Source: Salsipaludibacter albus (GTDB lineage Bacteria > Actinomycetota > Nitriliruptoria > Nitriliruptorales > Nitriliruptoraceae). Taken from it: DNA of 64,000 bases. The notes beneath the pieces are model-generated. The model did not search any database and was not told the DNA's origin. It saw only the letters and a program-made list of their open reading frames with translations. The position numbers and the translations under genes were made by a program. The DNA lies in the NCBI RefSeq assembly GCF_019798055.1, contig NZ_JAHOPH010000020.1, forward strand, positions 1 to 64,000. Reading direction: 5' to 3'. This document shows positions 16,355 to 24,283 of the stretch, piece by piece (within the stretch, counting starts at the first letter, position 1; each line of letters opens with the position of its first letter).

Positions 16355-17815
16355 ATGGGGTCGATGGATCGAAGGACGTTCCTGAAGGGCGCGGGGGCCG
16401 CTGCCGGCGGTGCCCTGCTGGGCGGGCCGTTCGCCGGCTTCGTCGCACGACAGGCCCATGCGGGCCCCGGACCGAGCTTCCGCGACCTCGGACCCGTCGA
16501 GGACCTGCGGGACGGCCGGGTCCGGCTGTGGCTGCCGGACGGTTTCTCCTACCAATCCTTCCATGACAACGACGGTCCCGAGGTCGTGCTGGACGACGGG
16601 ACCTCGCTGCCGGGACGCCACGACGGGATGGCCGCGCTGCCCGGACCGAACGGGGACGTCTGGCTGGTCCGCAACCACGAGGTCAACGGCAACGCGCCGG
16701 GTGGTGCCTTCGGCCCCGGCACGCCGTACGACGGGGCCGCACTGGGCGGCACCACGACGACCCTGGTCTCGCCGCTGGGCGAGGTCCGCGAGTCCTACAC
16801 CAGCCTGAACGGAACGCAGATGAACTGCTCCGGGGGCCCCATGCCCTGGGGTGCATGGATCACCTGCGAGGAGACGGTCAACGGCCCCGACGTCGGTCCG
16901 GACTTCACCGGCACGTCCAACGAGGACCTCGAACAACCGCACGGGTTCGTCTTCGAGGTGCCGGCAGGCGGGCAGTCCGATCGCCAGCCGATCCGCCAGG
17001 CCGGGCGCTTCGCCCACGAGGCGGTCGCGTTCGACCCGGTCGACGGCATCCTGTACCTGACCGAGGACAACTTCGGGTTCCCCTCGGGGTTCTTCCGCTA
17101 CCTCCCCCCGAGCGACCCGATGGAGACCGGCAGGCTCGACGACGGCGGTCGACTCCAGATGCTCGCGGTCGTCGGCCGTCCGAACGCCGACCTGGCACGA
17201 GCCCAGCCACGTCGGGCGACCTTCGACGTCGACTGGGTCGACATCGACGACCCGGACCCGGAGTTCGACCCGGTGGTCAGCAACAACGACGCCATCGTGT
17301 ACGTCGGCAACCAGGGACGAGCCGGCGGGGCGGCGTGGTTCTCCCGGCTCGAGGGTTGCGTCTACGACGACAACGTCGTGTACTTCTGCTCGACCCAGGG
17401 TGGCGGGGAGCCGGAGGGCCAGTTCGGCCCGGTCGGGGACGGCTTCGGCAACGGGCGTGGGCAGGTCTGGGCCTACCACACGCGGGGGCAGACACTGCAA
17501 CTCGTCTACGAGTCCACCGGCGAGGAAGTGCTGGACTTCCCCGACAACGTGACCACCAGCCCCCGGGGCACGCTCGTGCTGTGCGAGGACGGCCCGGCCG
17601 ACAACCACCTGCGTGGCCTCAACCGCGGTGGCCAGATCTTCGACATCGCCGTCAACCGCCTGCGACGCAACGACGACCCGACCGTGACCAGGTTCGGCGA
17701 GGAGTTCGCCGGGACGACGTTCACCGCGGACGGACACACGCTGTTCGTGAACATCCAGGCGTCCGACGGCATCACGTTCGCCATCTGGGGCCCGTGGGAG
17801 CGCATCCGGGTGTAG
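16355..17815 (+). CDS. Tat-exported DUF839 (PhoX-like) protein
   Basis: A 486-residue protein with a twin-arginine signal (DRRTFLKGAGAAAGG) at residues 5-35, so it is exported folded. The remainder is a beta-propeller of the DUF839/PhoX family: WLVRNHEVNG, WGAWITCEETVNG, GFVFEVPAG, RFAHEAVAFDP, YLTEDNFGFPSGFFRY and NVTTSPRGTLVLCED. PhoX proteins are calcium-iron alkaline phosphatases, but many DUF839 members are not proven phosphatases. A good ribosome site (GGAGG) precedes the ATG. It stands alone, divergent from the ROK kinase gene. Confidence 0.88.
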   Translation: MGSMDRRTFLKGAGAAAGGALLGGPFAGFVARQAHAGPGPSFRDLGPVEDLRDGRVRLWLPDGFSYQSFHDNDGPEVVLDDGTSLPGRHDGMAALPGPNGDVWLVRNHEVNGNAPGGAFGPGTPYDGAALGGTTTTLVSPLGEVRESYTSLNGTQMNCSGGPMPWGAWITCEETVNGPDVGPDFTGTSNEDLEQPHGFVFEVPAGGQSDRQPIRQAGRFAHEAVAFDPVDGILYLTEDNFGFPSGFFRYLPPSDPMETGRLDDGGRLQMLAVVGRPNADLARAQPRRATFDVDWVDIDDPDPEFDPVVSNNDAIVYVGNQGRAGGAAWFSRLEGCVYDDNVVYFCSTQGGGEPEGQFGPVGDGFGNGRGQVWAYHTRGQTLQLVYESTGEEVLDFPDNVTTSPRGTLVLCEDGPADNHLRGLNRGGQIFDIAVNRLRRNDDPTVTRFGEEFAGTTFTADGHTLFVNIQASDGITFAIWGPWERIRV

Positions 17816-17871
17816 CTGGCCCGCCCGTGACGAGGGAGTCGATCGGCCCGGTGGAAGCCGAAGGGCGCTCG

Positions 17872-18552
17872 TCAGCTGGAGGTCTGCTTCGGCAGCTTCG
17901 GGATGATCCAGCCCAGGAAGGCCTCGGGGCTGCGGGTCTGGGTGTAGACCCGGCCCGGGCCGGTGAGCGTGACCACCAGGCCCTCGCCGCTGAGCACGGT
18001 CGACTTCCAGTTGCCGACCTTGCGGACCTCGTAGTTGACGCCCTCCTGCCAGCCGACCATGTGCCCGGTGTCCACGACGTACTGCTCGCCTGCCGCGAGG
18101 TCGATGGCCTGGATCGCGCCGTAGCTGGACACGACGAGGTCGCCGACCCCGGTGCACTTGAGCATCACCAGCCCCTCCCGGGAGAAGAACGTCTTGGAGC
18201 CACCCCACTTGCTGTCCACCTCGATCGTCTCGGGCGAGGCGAGGTAGGACCCCGACTGGAGGAAGACCGCATGGCTGCCGTCCATCGACCAGCTGACGAT
18301 GTCGCCCGGCAGGGGCGGGGCCACCCGCACGACCGAACCCGCCTCGCGGGCCGTGAAGGTGTTCATGAAGAAGGACTCGCCACCCAGGGAGCGACGCAGG
18401 CCCTTCATGAACCCACCCTGCGTGGAGGTCTCGATGTCCACGCTCGGCGACATCGCGACCATGGCCCCGGCCTCGGCCCGGACGGTCTCGCCGGCGTCGA
18501 GGTGGAGCGTGGCCTGGGCGAAGGCCGGTCCGTCGGTGATCTCGGTGCGCAT
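17872..18552 (-). CDS. AIM24 family protein
   Basis: A 226-residue all-beta protein of the AIM24 (TRAP-like double-stranded beta-helix) family, found in bacteria and mitochondria without a settled bacterial role. Characteristic segments are EAGAMVAMSPSVDIET, the GGFMKGLRRSLGGESFF motif, and GGSKTFFSREGLVMLK. There is no signal peptide or membrane segment. It has its own TAGGGT promoter and lies downstream of pirin on the same strand. Confidence 0.88.
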   Translation of the reverse strand: MRTEITDGPAFAQATLHLDAGETVRAEAGAMVAMSPSVDIETSTQGGFMKGLRRSLGGESFFMNTFTAREAGSVVRVAPPLPGDIVSWSMDGSHAVFLQSGSYLASPETIEVDSKWGGSKTFFSREGLVMLKCTGVGDLVVSSYGAIQAIDLAAGEQYVVDTGHMVGWQEGVNYEVRKVGNWKSTVLSGEGLVVTLTGPGRVYTQTRSPEAFLGWIIPKLPKQTSS

Positions 18553-18591
18553 GGCTGGTCCCGATGCGTTCGGTGGCGTCTGGTGTGCGAG

Positions 18592-18597
18592 ACCCTA
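18592..18597 (-). promoter_or_regulatory. -10 element TAGGGT for the AIM24 gene
   Basis: The hexamer is 39 nt from the ATG at 18552 and downstream of the pirin stop, so AIM24 can be transcribed independently of pirin. Confidence 0.45.
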
Positions 18598-18656
18598 GCC
18601 CCGTCACCCGCCCGGGTGACCGAGCGGGACAGCGGTGACGACCGTCCACGGGCGTC

Positions 18657-19694
18657 TCACACGACGGCGAGCTCCTCCTCGCGACCGTCCGCGTGACGGG
18701 CGAAGCGTCGGACCTCGGGGCCGTGGTTGGGGTCGTCGTCGGACCACGGCCAGCCACCGAAGCCGGTGTCGGCGTAGTCGGCGTAGGCCTGCTGGATCCC
18801 ACGACGGTCGTTCATCACGAACGGGCCGTACTGCACGACCGGCTCGCCGATCGGTCGACCCTGCAGCACCAGTGCCTCGGTCCCGGACCCGGCGTCGTCG
18901 ACCACCTCGACCGGGCGGTCGCCTCGCAGCACGGCCGCGTGTCCACCGGTGACCTCGGTGCCCCCGACCCGCAGTGATCCGTCCCCGAAGACGTACAGGG
19001 TGCGGACGGTGTCGCGGTGGCGGACCGGTGGCAGGGTCCACGTGGCGTCGCCCGCCACGTCGAGGTGCCAGATGGCCACGTCGGTGTCGGCACGCGACGC
19101 CCACGAGTGGGGTGGCGGGGTCGGGGCGGGGTGGCCGTCCAGGAGCTGACCGGCCACGACCGTCACCGTCGTCGGGCGACCACGGTCGTCGAGGAAGGTG
19201 TGGCGCGGGATCTCGTGGTCCCACAGCATGGTGAAGTGGGGCGGCACCATCTTGTCGCCGGCGGGCAGGTTGATCCAGATCTGGAACAGCTCGGTCGGGT
19301 TCCGGTCCGCGTGGTTGAGCAGCGGGAACATCTCGGCGTGCACGATGCCGGACCCGGCCGTCATCCACTGGACGTCGCCACGCCCGAACCGGGCGGCCGC
19401 GCCCAGCGAGTCGGAGTGGTCCATGAAGCCGCCCCGCATGAACGAGATCGTCTCGAACCCGCGGTGCGGGTGCTGGGGGAAGCCCGGCACGAGCGATCCG
19501 TGGTACATCGACCACCCGTCACGACCGGAGAAGTCCATGCCGAGGTTGCGACCGACCAGTGGCGCACACGGCCCGAACTCCTCGTCACCCTGGGGGTAGT
19601 CGTCGTCGTGGTGCACGCAGAACAGGAACGGGTCGACGGTCTGCCACACCCGTCCCAGTTCCACCTGCTGCACCACTGCGTCCGGGTCGCCCAT
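18657..19694 (-). CDS. pirin family protein
   Basis: A 345-residue bicupin of the pirin family. The iron-binding motif is intact: HPHRGFETI (two His) and later GSGIVHAEM (His and Glu). Pirins act as iron-dependent quercetin dioxygenases or as redox-sensing co-regulators. I chose the ATG at 19694, with AGGAG 6 nt upstream, over the upstream GTG at 19718. It lies 78 nt after the histidine kinase gene on the same strand with no separate -10 visible, so it may be the last gene of the redox-signalling cluster. Confidence 0.93.
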   Translation of the reverse strand: MGDPDAVVQQVELGRVWQTVDPFLFCVHHDDDYPQGDEEFGPCAPLVGRNLGMDFSGRDGWSMYHGSLVPGFPQHPHRGFETISFMRGGFMDHSDSLGAAARFGRGDVQWMTAGSGIVHAEMFPLLNHADRNPTELFQIWINLPAGDKMVPPHFTMLWDHEIPRHTFLDDRGRPTTVTVVAGQLLDGHPAPTPPPHSWASRADTDVAIWHLDVAGDATWTLPPVRHRDTVRTLYVFGDGSLRVGGTEVTGGHAAVLRGDRPVEVVDDAGSGTEALVLQGRPIGEPVVQYGPFVMNDRRGIQQAYADYADTGFGGWPWSDDDPNHGPEVRRFARHADGREEELAVV

Positions 19695-19772
19695 CGTCCA
19701 CTCCTGCACGTCGATCACTCGTCGGTGGAACGACCCACGGTCCCGACGGCATTCCCGCCCCCGAGGGCCTGC

Positions 19773-21440
19773 TCAGCGCTGGAGGCCGAGTTCGTGGTCG
19801 TAGCACCAGGCCCAGTCCTCACCGGGCTCGAGCGACCGGATCACGGGATGGCCGGAGGTCTCCGCGTGGCGTGAGGCGTGCCGGTTGGGGGACTCGTCAC
19901 AACAGCCGATCCGGCCACAGCGGTTGCAGAACCGGAGCTGCTGCCAGCGGTCGCCGGCCGCCAGGCAGTCCGGGCACTCGCCGGTGGGACGCTCGGCCCA
20001 GGCCATCCCCGCCAGGTCCGCGCAGGAGCGACCGGCGGACGTCGAGTCCTCGGCCGCGCCACCGTCGGTCGTGGCGCGGTCCATCGGCAGCTCGACCCGG
20101 AAGACGGTCCGGCCCGGCTCGGACGACAGGGTCAGCTCGCCCTCGTGCTCGAGGACCAGGCGGTAGCTGAGGTACAGCCCCAACCCGGTCCCGACGCCGG
20201 GGGGCTTCGTGGTGAAGAAGGCGTCGAAGACCTGCTCCTGCACGGGCTCGGGCATGCCGGGGCCGTTGTCCTCCACCTCCACCACCAGGCCGCGCTCCAT
20301 GGCCCGGGTGCGCAGGGTCAGGCTCGGCACCCGGTCGGTCACCCCGGCCAGGGCATCACAGGCGTTGTCGACCAGGTTCGTCCACACCTGGTTGAGCTCG
20401 GTGCCGAACGCCGTGATCGTCGGCAGGTCGTCGTCGTAGTCCCGGACGAGGGTGACGTGGCGGGTCTTGTGGGCCAGCAGCACCAGGGTGTCCTCCAGTC
20501 CCCGGTGCACGTCGACGTCCTGGACGGGTGACTGGTCGAGGTAGGCGTAGGACTTGAGCGCCTTGACGATGCCGGACAACCGCCCGGCCGCCGTGGCGAT
20601 GACGGCGGCGGTGCGCCGGGTCGCCACGGCTGCGGCGGCCAGCCGCAGCAGGTCCTCCAGCTCCGGGCCGGTCGGCGGGAGCTGCCAGCCGTCCAACTCG
20701 TCCACCCCGATCCCCGCGTCCACCAGGTCGGGTGCCAGCTCCCAGGGTGCCGGCACCCCGCGATCGCCCAGCCAGTCCTCGACCTCCTCCTCGGCGTCGC
20801 TGCGTGCCAGGGCACTGGACGGGACCTCGGTCGGGTCGACCCCGAGCGTCACGAGGTCCGGCGCACCCTCGGGGGCGCCCCGCGCGACGTGCTCGAGCAG
20901 GCCGGCGACGTCGTCGGAGAGGCGGTGGGCCGCACGGGCGATCGCTGCCGCCGGGTTGTTGAGCTCGTGCGCGACGCCGGCCGTGAGCGTGCCGAGCTGG
21001 GCCATGCGCTCGGTCTGCTTCAACTGGTCGTTGGTGGCCTTCAGGCGGTGGACGAAGGTCTCGTAGATCGCCCGCGTCGCGCGTGGGCTGGCCTCGAGCA
21101 CCTGGTCGAGGGCCTGCCGCGGGATGGCCAGCAGGTCCACGGGCGTCCGGGCCCGGACCGAGGCCGTGCGCGGCTCCTGCTGGAGGAGGGCCATCTCCCC
21201 GATGACGTCACCGTCCTCGCGGACCGCCAGCAGCATGTCGCGACGCTCGCCGGCCTTGAGGATCTCCACCCGTCCGCGGGTCAGGACGTAGGCGTGCTCG
21301 CCCCAGTCCCCCTCGTGGAACAGGAACTCGCCGACGTCGAGGTGGACCGGGACGACGTCGTCACAGATCCGCTCGAGTTCGGTGTCGTCCATGCCCTCGA
21401 AGAGGCTGAGCGCTCGCAGGGTGTCGAACGCCGGGGACAT
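19773..21440 (-). CDS. histidine kinase with cyclic-nucleotide sensor and C-terminal UBP zinc finger
   Basis: A 555-residue soluble protein with three parts. Residues 8-125 are a cNMP-binding domain whose phosphate cassette reads GEMALLQQEPRTASVRA. Residues 140-455 are a histidine kinase: His158 in GVAHELNNPA, N-box NQVWTNLVDNA at 350-360, DNGPGMP at 391-397 and GVGTGLGLYLS. Residues 473-550 are a UBP-type zinc finger (C487-type cysteine pairs, FCNRCGRIGCC, NRHASRH, WAWCYDHE). There is no membrane segment, so it senses an internal ligand. The start overlaps the upstream fusion gene by 1 nt (TGATG). The partner receiver is very likely the one in that fusion. Confidence 0.9.
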   Translation of the reverse strand: MSPAFDTLRALSLFEGMDDTELERICDDVVPVHLDVGEFLFHEGDWGEHAYVLTRGRVEILKAGERRDMLLAVREDGDVIGEMALLQQEPRTASVRARTPVDLLAIPRQALDQVLEASPRATRAIYETFVHRLKATNDQLKQTERMAQLGTLTAGVAHELNNPAAAIARAAHRLSDDVAGLLEHVARGAPEGAPDLVTLGVDPTEVPSSALARSDAEEEVEDWLGDRGVPAPWELAPDLVDAGIGVDELDGWQLPPTGPELEDLLRLAAAAVATRRTAAVIATAAGRLSGIVKALKSYAYLDQSPVQDVDVHRGLEDTLVLLAHKTRHVTLVRDYDDDLPTITAFGTELNQVWTNLVDNACDALAGVTDRVPSLTLRTRAMERGLVVEVEDNGPGMPEPVQEQVFDAFFTTKPPGVGTGLGLYLSYRLVLEHEGELTLSSEPGRTVFRVELPMDRATTDGGAAEDSTSAGRSCADLAGMAWAERPTGECPDCLAAGDRWQQLRFCNRCGRIGCCDESPNRHASRHAETSGHPVIRSLEPGEDWAWCYDHELGLQR

Positions 21441-23101
21441 CAGGCCATCCCGAGGTAGCGGTGCACCATCGTGACACAGGTCGAGCCCTGGCCGACCGCG
21501 GACGCGACCCGCCGGATCGCCCCGTCGCGGACGTCACCGGCCGCGAACACGCCCGGGACGCTGGTCTCGAAGGGCAGCGGGTCGCGATCGACGGTCCAGC
21601 CGGCCGGGCGCGTCCCGTCGGCCAGCAGCTCGGGGCCGGTCAGGATGAAGCCCCGGGCGGTGCGCTCCACCACGTCCGCGACGAACCCGGTGTGCGGCAC
21701 GGCGCCGGCGAAGACGAACAGGCCCGCCCCGGCACGCTCCTGCGTGGCACCCGCCCGCCCGTCGCGGAGCACGACCCGCTCGAGCCGATCCCCACCGTGG
21801 ACCGAGACCACCTCCGTGTCGCAGAGCACCTCGACGTTGCCGAGCTCGGCGAGCTGGTCGACCAGGTAGCTCGACATCTTGTGGGCGAGCGAGTCCCCCC
21901 GCACGAGCAGCGTGACGGTGCGGGCGTGGCGTGCGAACCACACGGCGCCCTGGCCGGCCGAGTTCGCCCCGCCGACGACGAACACGTCCTCGCCGGCGAA
22001 CGCGGCCGCCTCGCTCAGGGTCGCGCCGTAGTAGACGCCCTTGCCCGTCAGGCGCTCGAAGCCCGGCACGTCCAGCGTGCGGGTGGTCATGCCCGATGCG
22101 ATGATCACCGCGTGCGAGGACAGCTCGGCGCCGTCACCGAGCACGATCGTGCGACGCGGCCCCTCCACGCGGAGCTGGACGACGTCGGCCGCGGTCAGGA
22201 TCTCGGCACCGAAGCGCACCGCCTGGGCGGTCGCGCGACGGGCGAGGTCCAGGCCACTGATGCCCTTGGGGAAGCCGAGGTAGTTCTCGATCCGTGAACT
22301 GCTCCCTGCCTGGCCACCCGTGGCCTGGCGCTCGACGACCGCGACCCGCAGTCCCTCGGTCGCGCCGTAGACCGCCGCCGCGAGGCCAGCCGGGCCGGCG
22401 CCGACCACGACCAGGTCGTAGAACGGCGCGGACGCCTGCACGTGCAGCCCGATCCGACCGGCGAGGTCACGTGGCTCTGGGGCCTCCAGGACGTCCCCGT
22501 CCGGCAGGACGACCACCGGCAGGGTGGGTTCGTCGGTCGGCATGGCCTCGAGCAACCGGGTCGCCTGCGGGTCACGCTCCACGTCCAGGAAGACGTACGG
22601 GACCTGGTTGCGGGCGAGGAAGTCCTTGACGTCGTGGGTGGCTGGGGACCACCGCATCCCCAGCACCCGGATGCCACCCTCGGCGGGTGGCCGGTTGGCC
22701 TGCCAGTCGTCCAGCAGGTCGTCGAGCACGGGGTACAGCGCCTCCTCGGGCGGGTCCCACGGCTTCAGCAGGTAGTGGTCGAGGTTGACCGTGTTGATCG
22801 ACGCGATCGCGGTGTCGGTGTCCGCGTACGCCGTCAGCAGGACCCGCTTGGCATCGGGGAACCGACCCGCCGACGCGAGCAGGAAGTCCGTGCCGGACAT
22901 GACCGGCATTCGCTGGTCGACCAGGAACAGCGCCACCTCCTCGCCCCGGAGGACGAGTTCCTCCACGGCCTCGAGCGCGCGGGCGCCACTGCTCGCCCCC
23001 ACGATCCGGTAGTGCTCGCGATAGTGACTCCGCAGGTCGGCCCGGACTTCGGCCAGCACCTGGGGGTCGTCATCGACCGCGATGATCGCCGGTCTGGCCA
23101 T
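21440..23101 (-). CDS. fused response regulator / thioredoxin-reductase-like flavoprotein without redox cysteines
   Basis: A 553-residue fusion. Residues 1-125 are a receiver with Asp62 (FLVDQRMPVMSG) and Lys113 (LLKPW). Residues 143-220 are a glutaredoxin-like segment in which the usual CxxC is replaced by SPAT. Residues 228-553 are a thioredoxin-reductase-like FAD/NADPH module (GAGPAG at 234-239, VGGANSAGQGA, GDVRDGAIR). The usual active-site disulfide position reads YGATLSEA, and the whole protein has only two cysteines, so disulfide reduction is improbable. The start overlaps the end of the metallophosphoesterase gene by 32 nt and the end overlaps the kinase gene, giving a tight operon. 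Confidence 0.9.
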   Translation of the reverse strand: MARPAIIAVDDDPQVLAEVRADLRSHYREHYRIVGASSGARALEAVEELVLRGEEVALFLVDQRMPVMSGTDFLLASAGRFPDAKRVLLTAYADTDTAIASINTVNLDHYLLKPWDPPEEALYPVLDDLLDDWQANRPPAEGGIRVLGMRWSPATHDVKDFLARNQVPYVFLDVERDPQATRLLEAMPTDEPTLPVVVLPDGDVLEAPEPRDLAGRIGLHVQASAPFYDLVVVGAGPAGLAAAVYGATEGLRVAVVERQATGGQAGSSSRIENYLGFPKGISGLDLARRATAQAVRFGAEILTAADVVQLRVEGPRRTIVLGDGAELSSHAVIIASGMTTRTLDVPGFERLTGKGVYYGATLSEAAAFAGEDVFVVGGANSAGQGAVWFARHARTVTLLVRGDSLAHKMSSYLVDQLAELGNVEVLCDTEVVSVHGGDRLERVVLRDGRAGATQERAGAGLFVFAGAVPHTGFVADVVERTARGFILTGPELLADGTRPAGWTVDRDPLPFETSVPGVFAAGDVRDGAIRRVASAVGQGSTCVTMVHRYLGMA

Positions 23102-23984
23102 CTCCAACCCCCACGTCCCCCGTGAACGAAACATAGTCGTGGTGCACGGCGCCCCCGCGCACGTCGACGACCCGGAATCCCGACGGGTCGTCCCCCAACG
23201 GGTAGCCGACCGGACCGGTCACGACCACCTCGAGCCCGTCGACGGTGCCTCCGCCGTTGCGATGCCAGTGACCGCACAGGTAGGTGGTCACGCCGTGCGC
23301 GACGAACAGGTCGACCAGCCCGGACCGCTGTGCCCGTGGCACGTTCCAGTAGCTGTCGGGCTCGTCGGGGTCACGCGTGAACAGCGGGTGGTGGCCACAC
23401 ACCACGACCGGACCCCCACGGTCACGAGCCCGGGCGAGGCGCTGCTCGAGCAGGTCCTGGTGGTGGGCGTGGGCCTCCGGGAGCTGCTCGGCATGGATCC
23501 ACACCGACGAGTTCACCACGATCACGGTGGTGTCGCCGTGGACCAGGTCGTAGTGGTCGGGGCCCCAGTGCTCGCGGTAGGCAACCAGGCTGGCGGGGCT
23601 GGGATCCCGGTCGGGCACGGCCACGTCGTGGTTGCCCGGGACCCAGTGCATCGGTGCCGACAGGCGCTCGGTCAGTCGCACCAGTTCGCGACGGGCCGCG
23701 TCGTCGTCCGGGTCGTCGAGCATGTCGCCACCCATGACCACGAACGCCGGCGACAGCTCGTTGGCCGCGTCGACCGCGAGGCGGTAGCGGGCCGCGTCCC
23801 AGGCGAACCCCTCGACGGACGGGACGGCCTCCACCTGCAGCCCGCGAGCGGCGTAGGCCGCCACGTCGTCGTCGTCCAGACCCGAGAAGCTGGCGTAGGC
23901 GCCGAACTGGCAGTCGGCCATGAACACGAATCGCAACGAGCTCCGGGCCGGCCCCCCGTCGGGCGTGGCCTCAGGGGTGGGCAT
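23070..23984 (-). CDS. calcineurin-like metallophosphoesterase
   Basis: A 304-residue phosphoesterase. Metal-binding motifs are VFMADCQFG (first Asp; the classical DxH appears as DCQ, similar to the CPPED1-type DPQ), VMGGDMLDD, PGNHD, VVCGHHPLF and LCGHWH. It is soluble. The sequence type is compatible with class III cyclic-nucleotide phosphodiesterases or protein phosphatases; a cNMP substrate is attractive because a cNMP-sensing kinase is encoded in the same unit, but this is inference. The ATG at 23984 overlaps the end of the UBP gene by 14 nt. Confidence 0.87.
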   Translation of the reverse strand: MPTPEATPDGGPARSSLRFVFMADCQFGAYASFSGLDDDDVAAYAARGLQVEAVPSVEGFAWDAARYRLAVDAANELSPAFVVMGGDMLDDPDDDAARRELVRLTERLSAPMHWVPGNHDVAVPDRDPSPASLVAYREHWGPDHYDLVHGDTTVIVVNSSVWIHAEQLPEAHAHHQDLLEQRLARARDRGGPVVVCGHHPLFTRDPDEPDSYWNVPRAQRSGLVDLFVAHGVTTYLCGHWHRNGGGTVDGLEVVVTGPVGYPLGDDPSGFRVVDVRGGAVHHDYVSFTGDVGVGDGQTGDHRGR

Positions 23985-24261
23985 ACGACGTGGCGTCGGG
24001 CATCGTGAACACGAGGTCGTCGTCGTAGCAGTACCACCAGTCCTCACCCGGCTCGTAGGACTGGATCAGCGCATGGCCCGCATCGTGGTGATGGGCGGTG
24101 GCGTGGCGGTTCGGCGAGCTGTCGCAGCAGCCCACGTGGCCACACACCCGGCACATGCGCAGGTGCAGCCACCGGGCACCGATGGCGAGACAGTCCTCGC
24201 AGCCGTCGCTGCTCGGACGTGCGTCGGTCACGTCGTCGAGGTGCGTGCAGGTGTCCGCCAT
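23971..24261 (-). CDS. stand-alone UBP-type zinc finger protein
   Basis: A 96-residue protein made almost entirely of one UBP zinc finger, the fold that in eukaryotes binds a free C-terminal Gly-Gly of ubiquitin. Ligand candidates are CTHLDD, GCEDC, MCRVCGHVGCC, and the His residues of NRHATAHHH; the aromatic pocket stretch WWYCYDDDL is retained. It is clearly related to the C-terminal finger of the histidine kinase encoded downstream. GGGGTG precedes the ATG. It is the first gene of the signalling cluster, behind a TAGGCT promoter. Confidence 0.9.
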   Translation of the reverse strand: MADTCTHLDDVTDARPSSDGCEDCLAIGARWLHLRMCRVCGHVGCCDSSPNRHATAHHHDAGHALIQSYEPGEDWWYCYDDDLVFTMPDATSYAHP

Positions 24262-24277
24262 GGTCACCCCCTGTCGG

Positions 24278-24283
24278 AGCCTA
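24278..24283 (-). promoter_or_regulatory. -10 element TAGGCT heading the UBP/redox signalling cluster
   Basis: The hexamer overlaps the TAG stop of the upstream methyltransferase gene and is 16 nt from the UBP start codon, marking the start of an independent transcript with a very short leader. Confidence 0.5.

Noticed and set aside
23070-23101. Possible frameshift where the metallophosphoesterase and fusion genes overlap by 32 nt
   Set aside because: Both proteins have complete domains and proper ends; the overlap fits the tight packing of the rest of the cluster.
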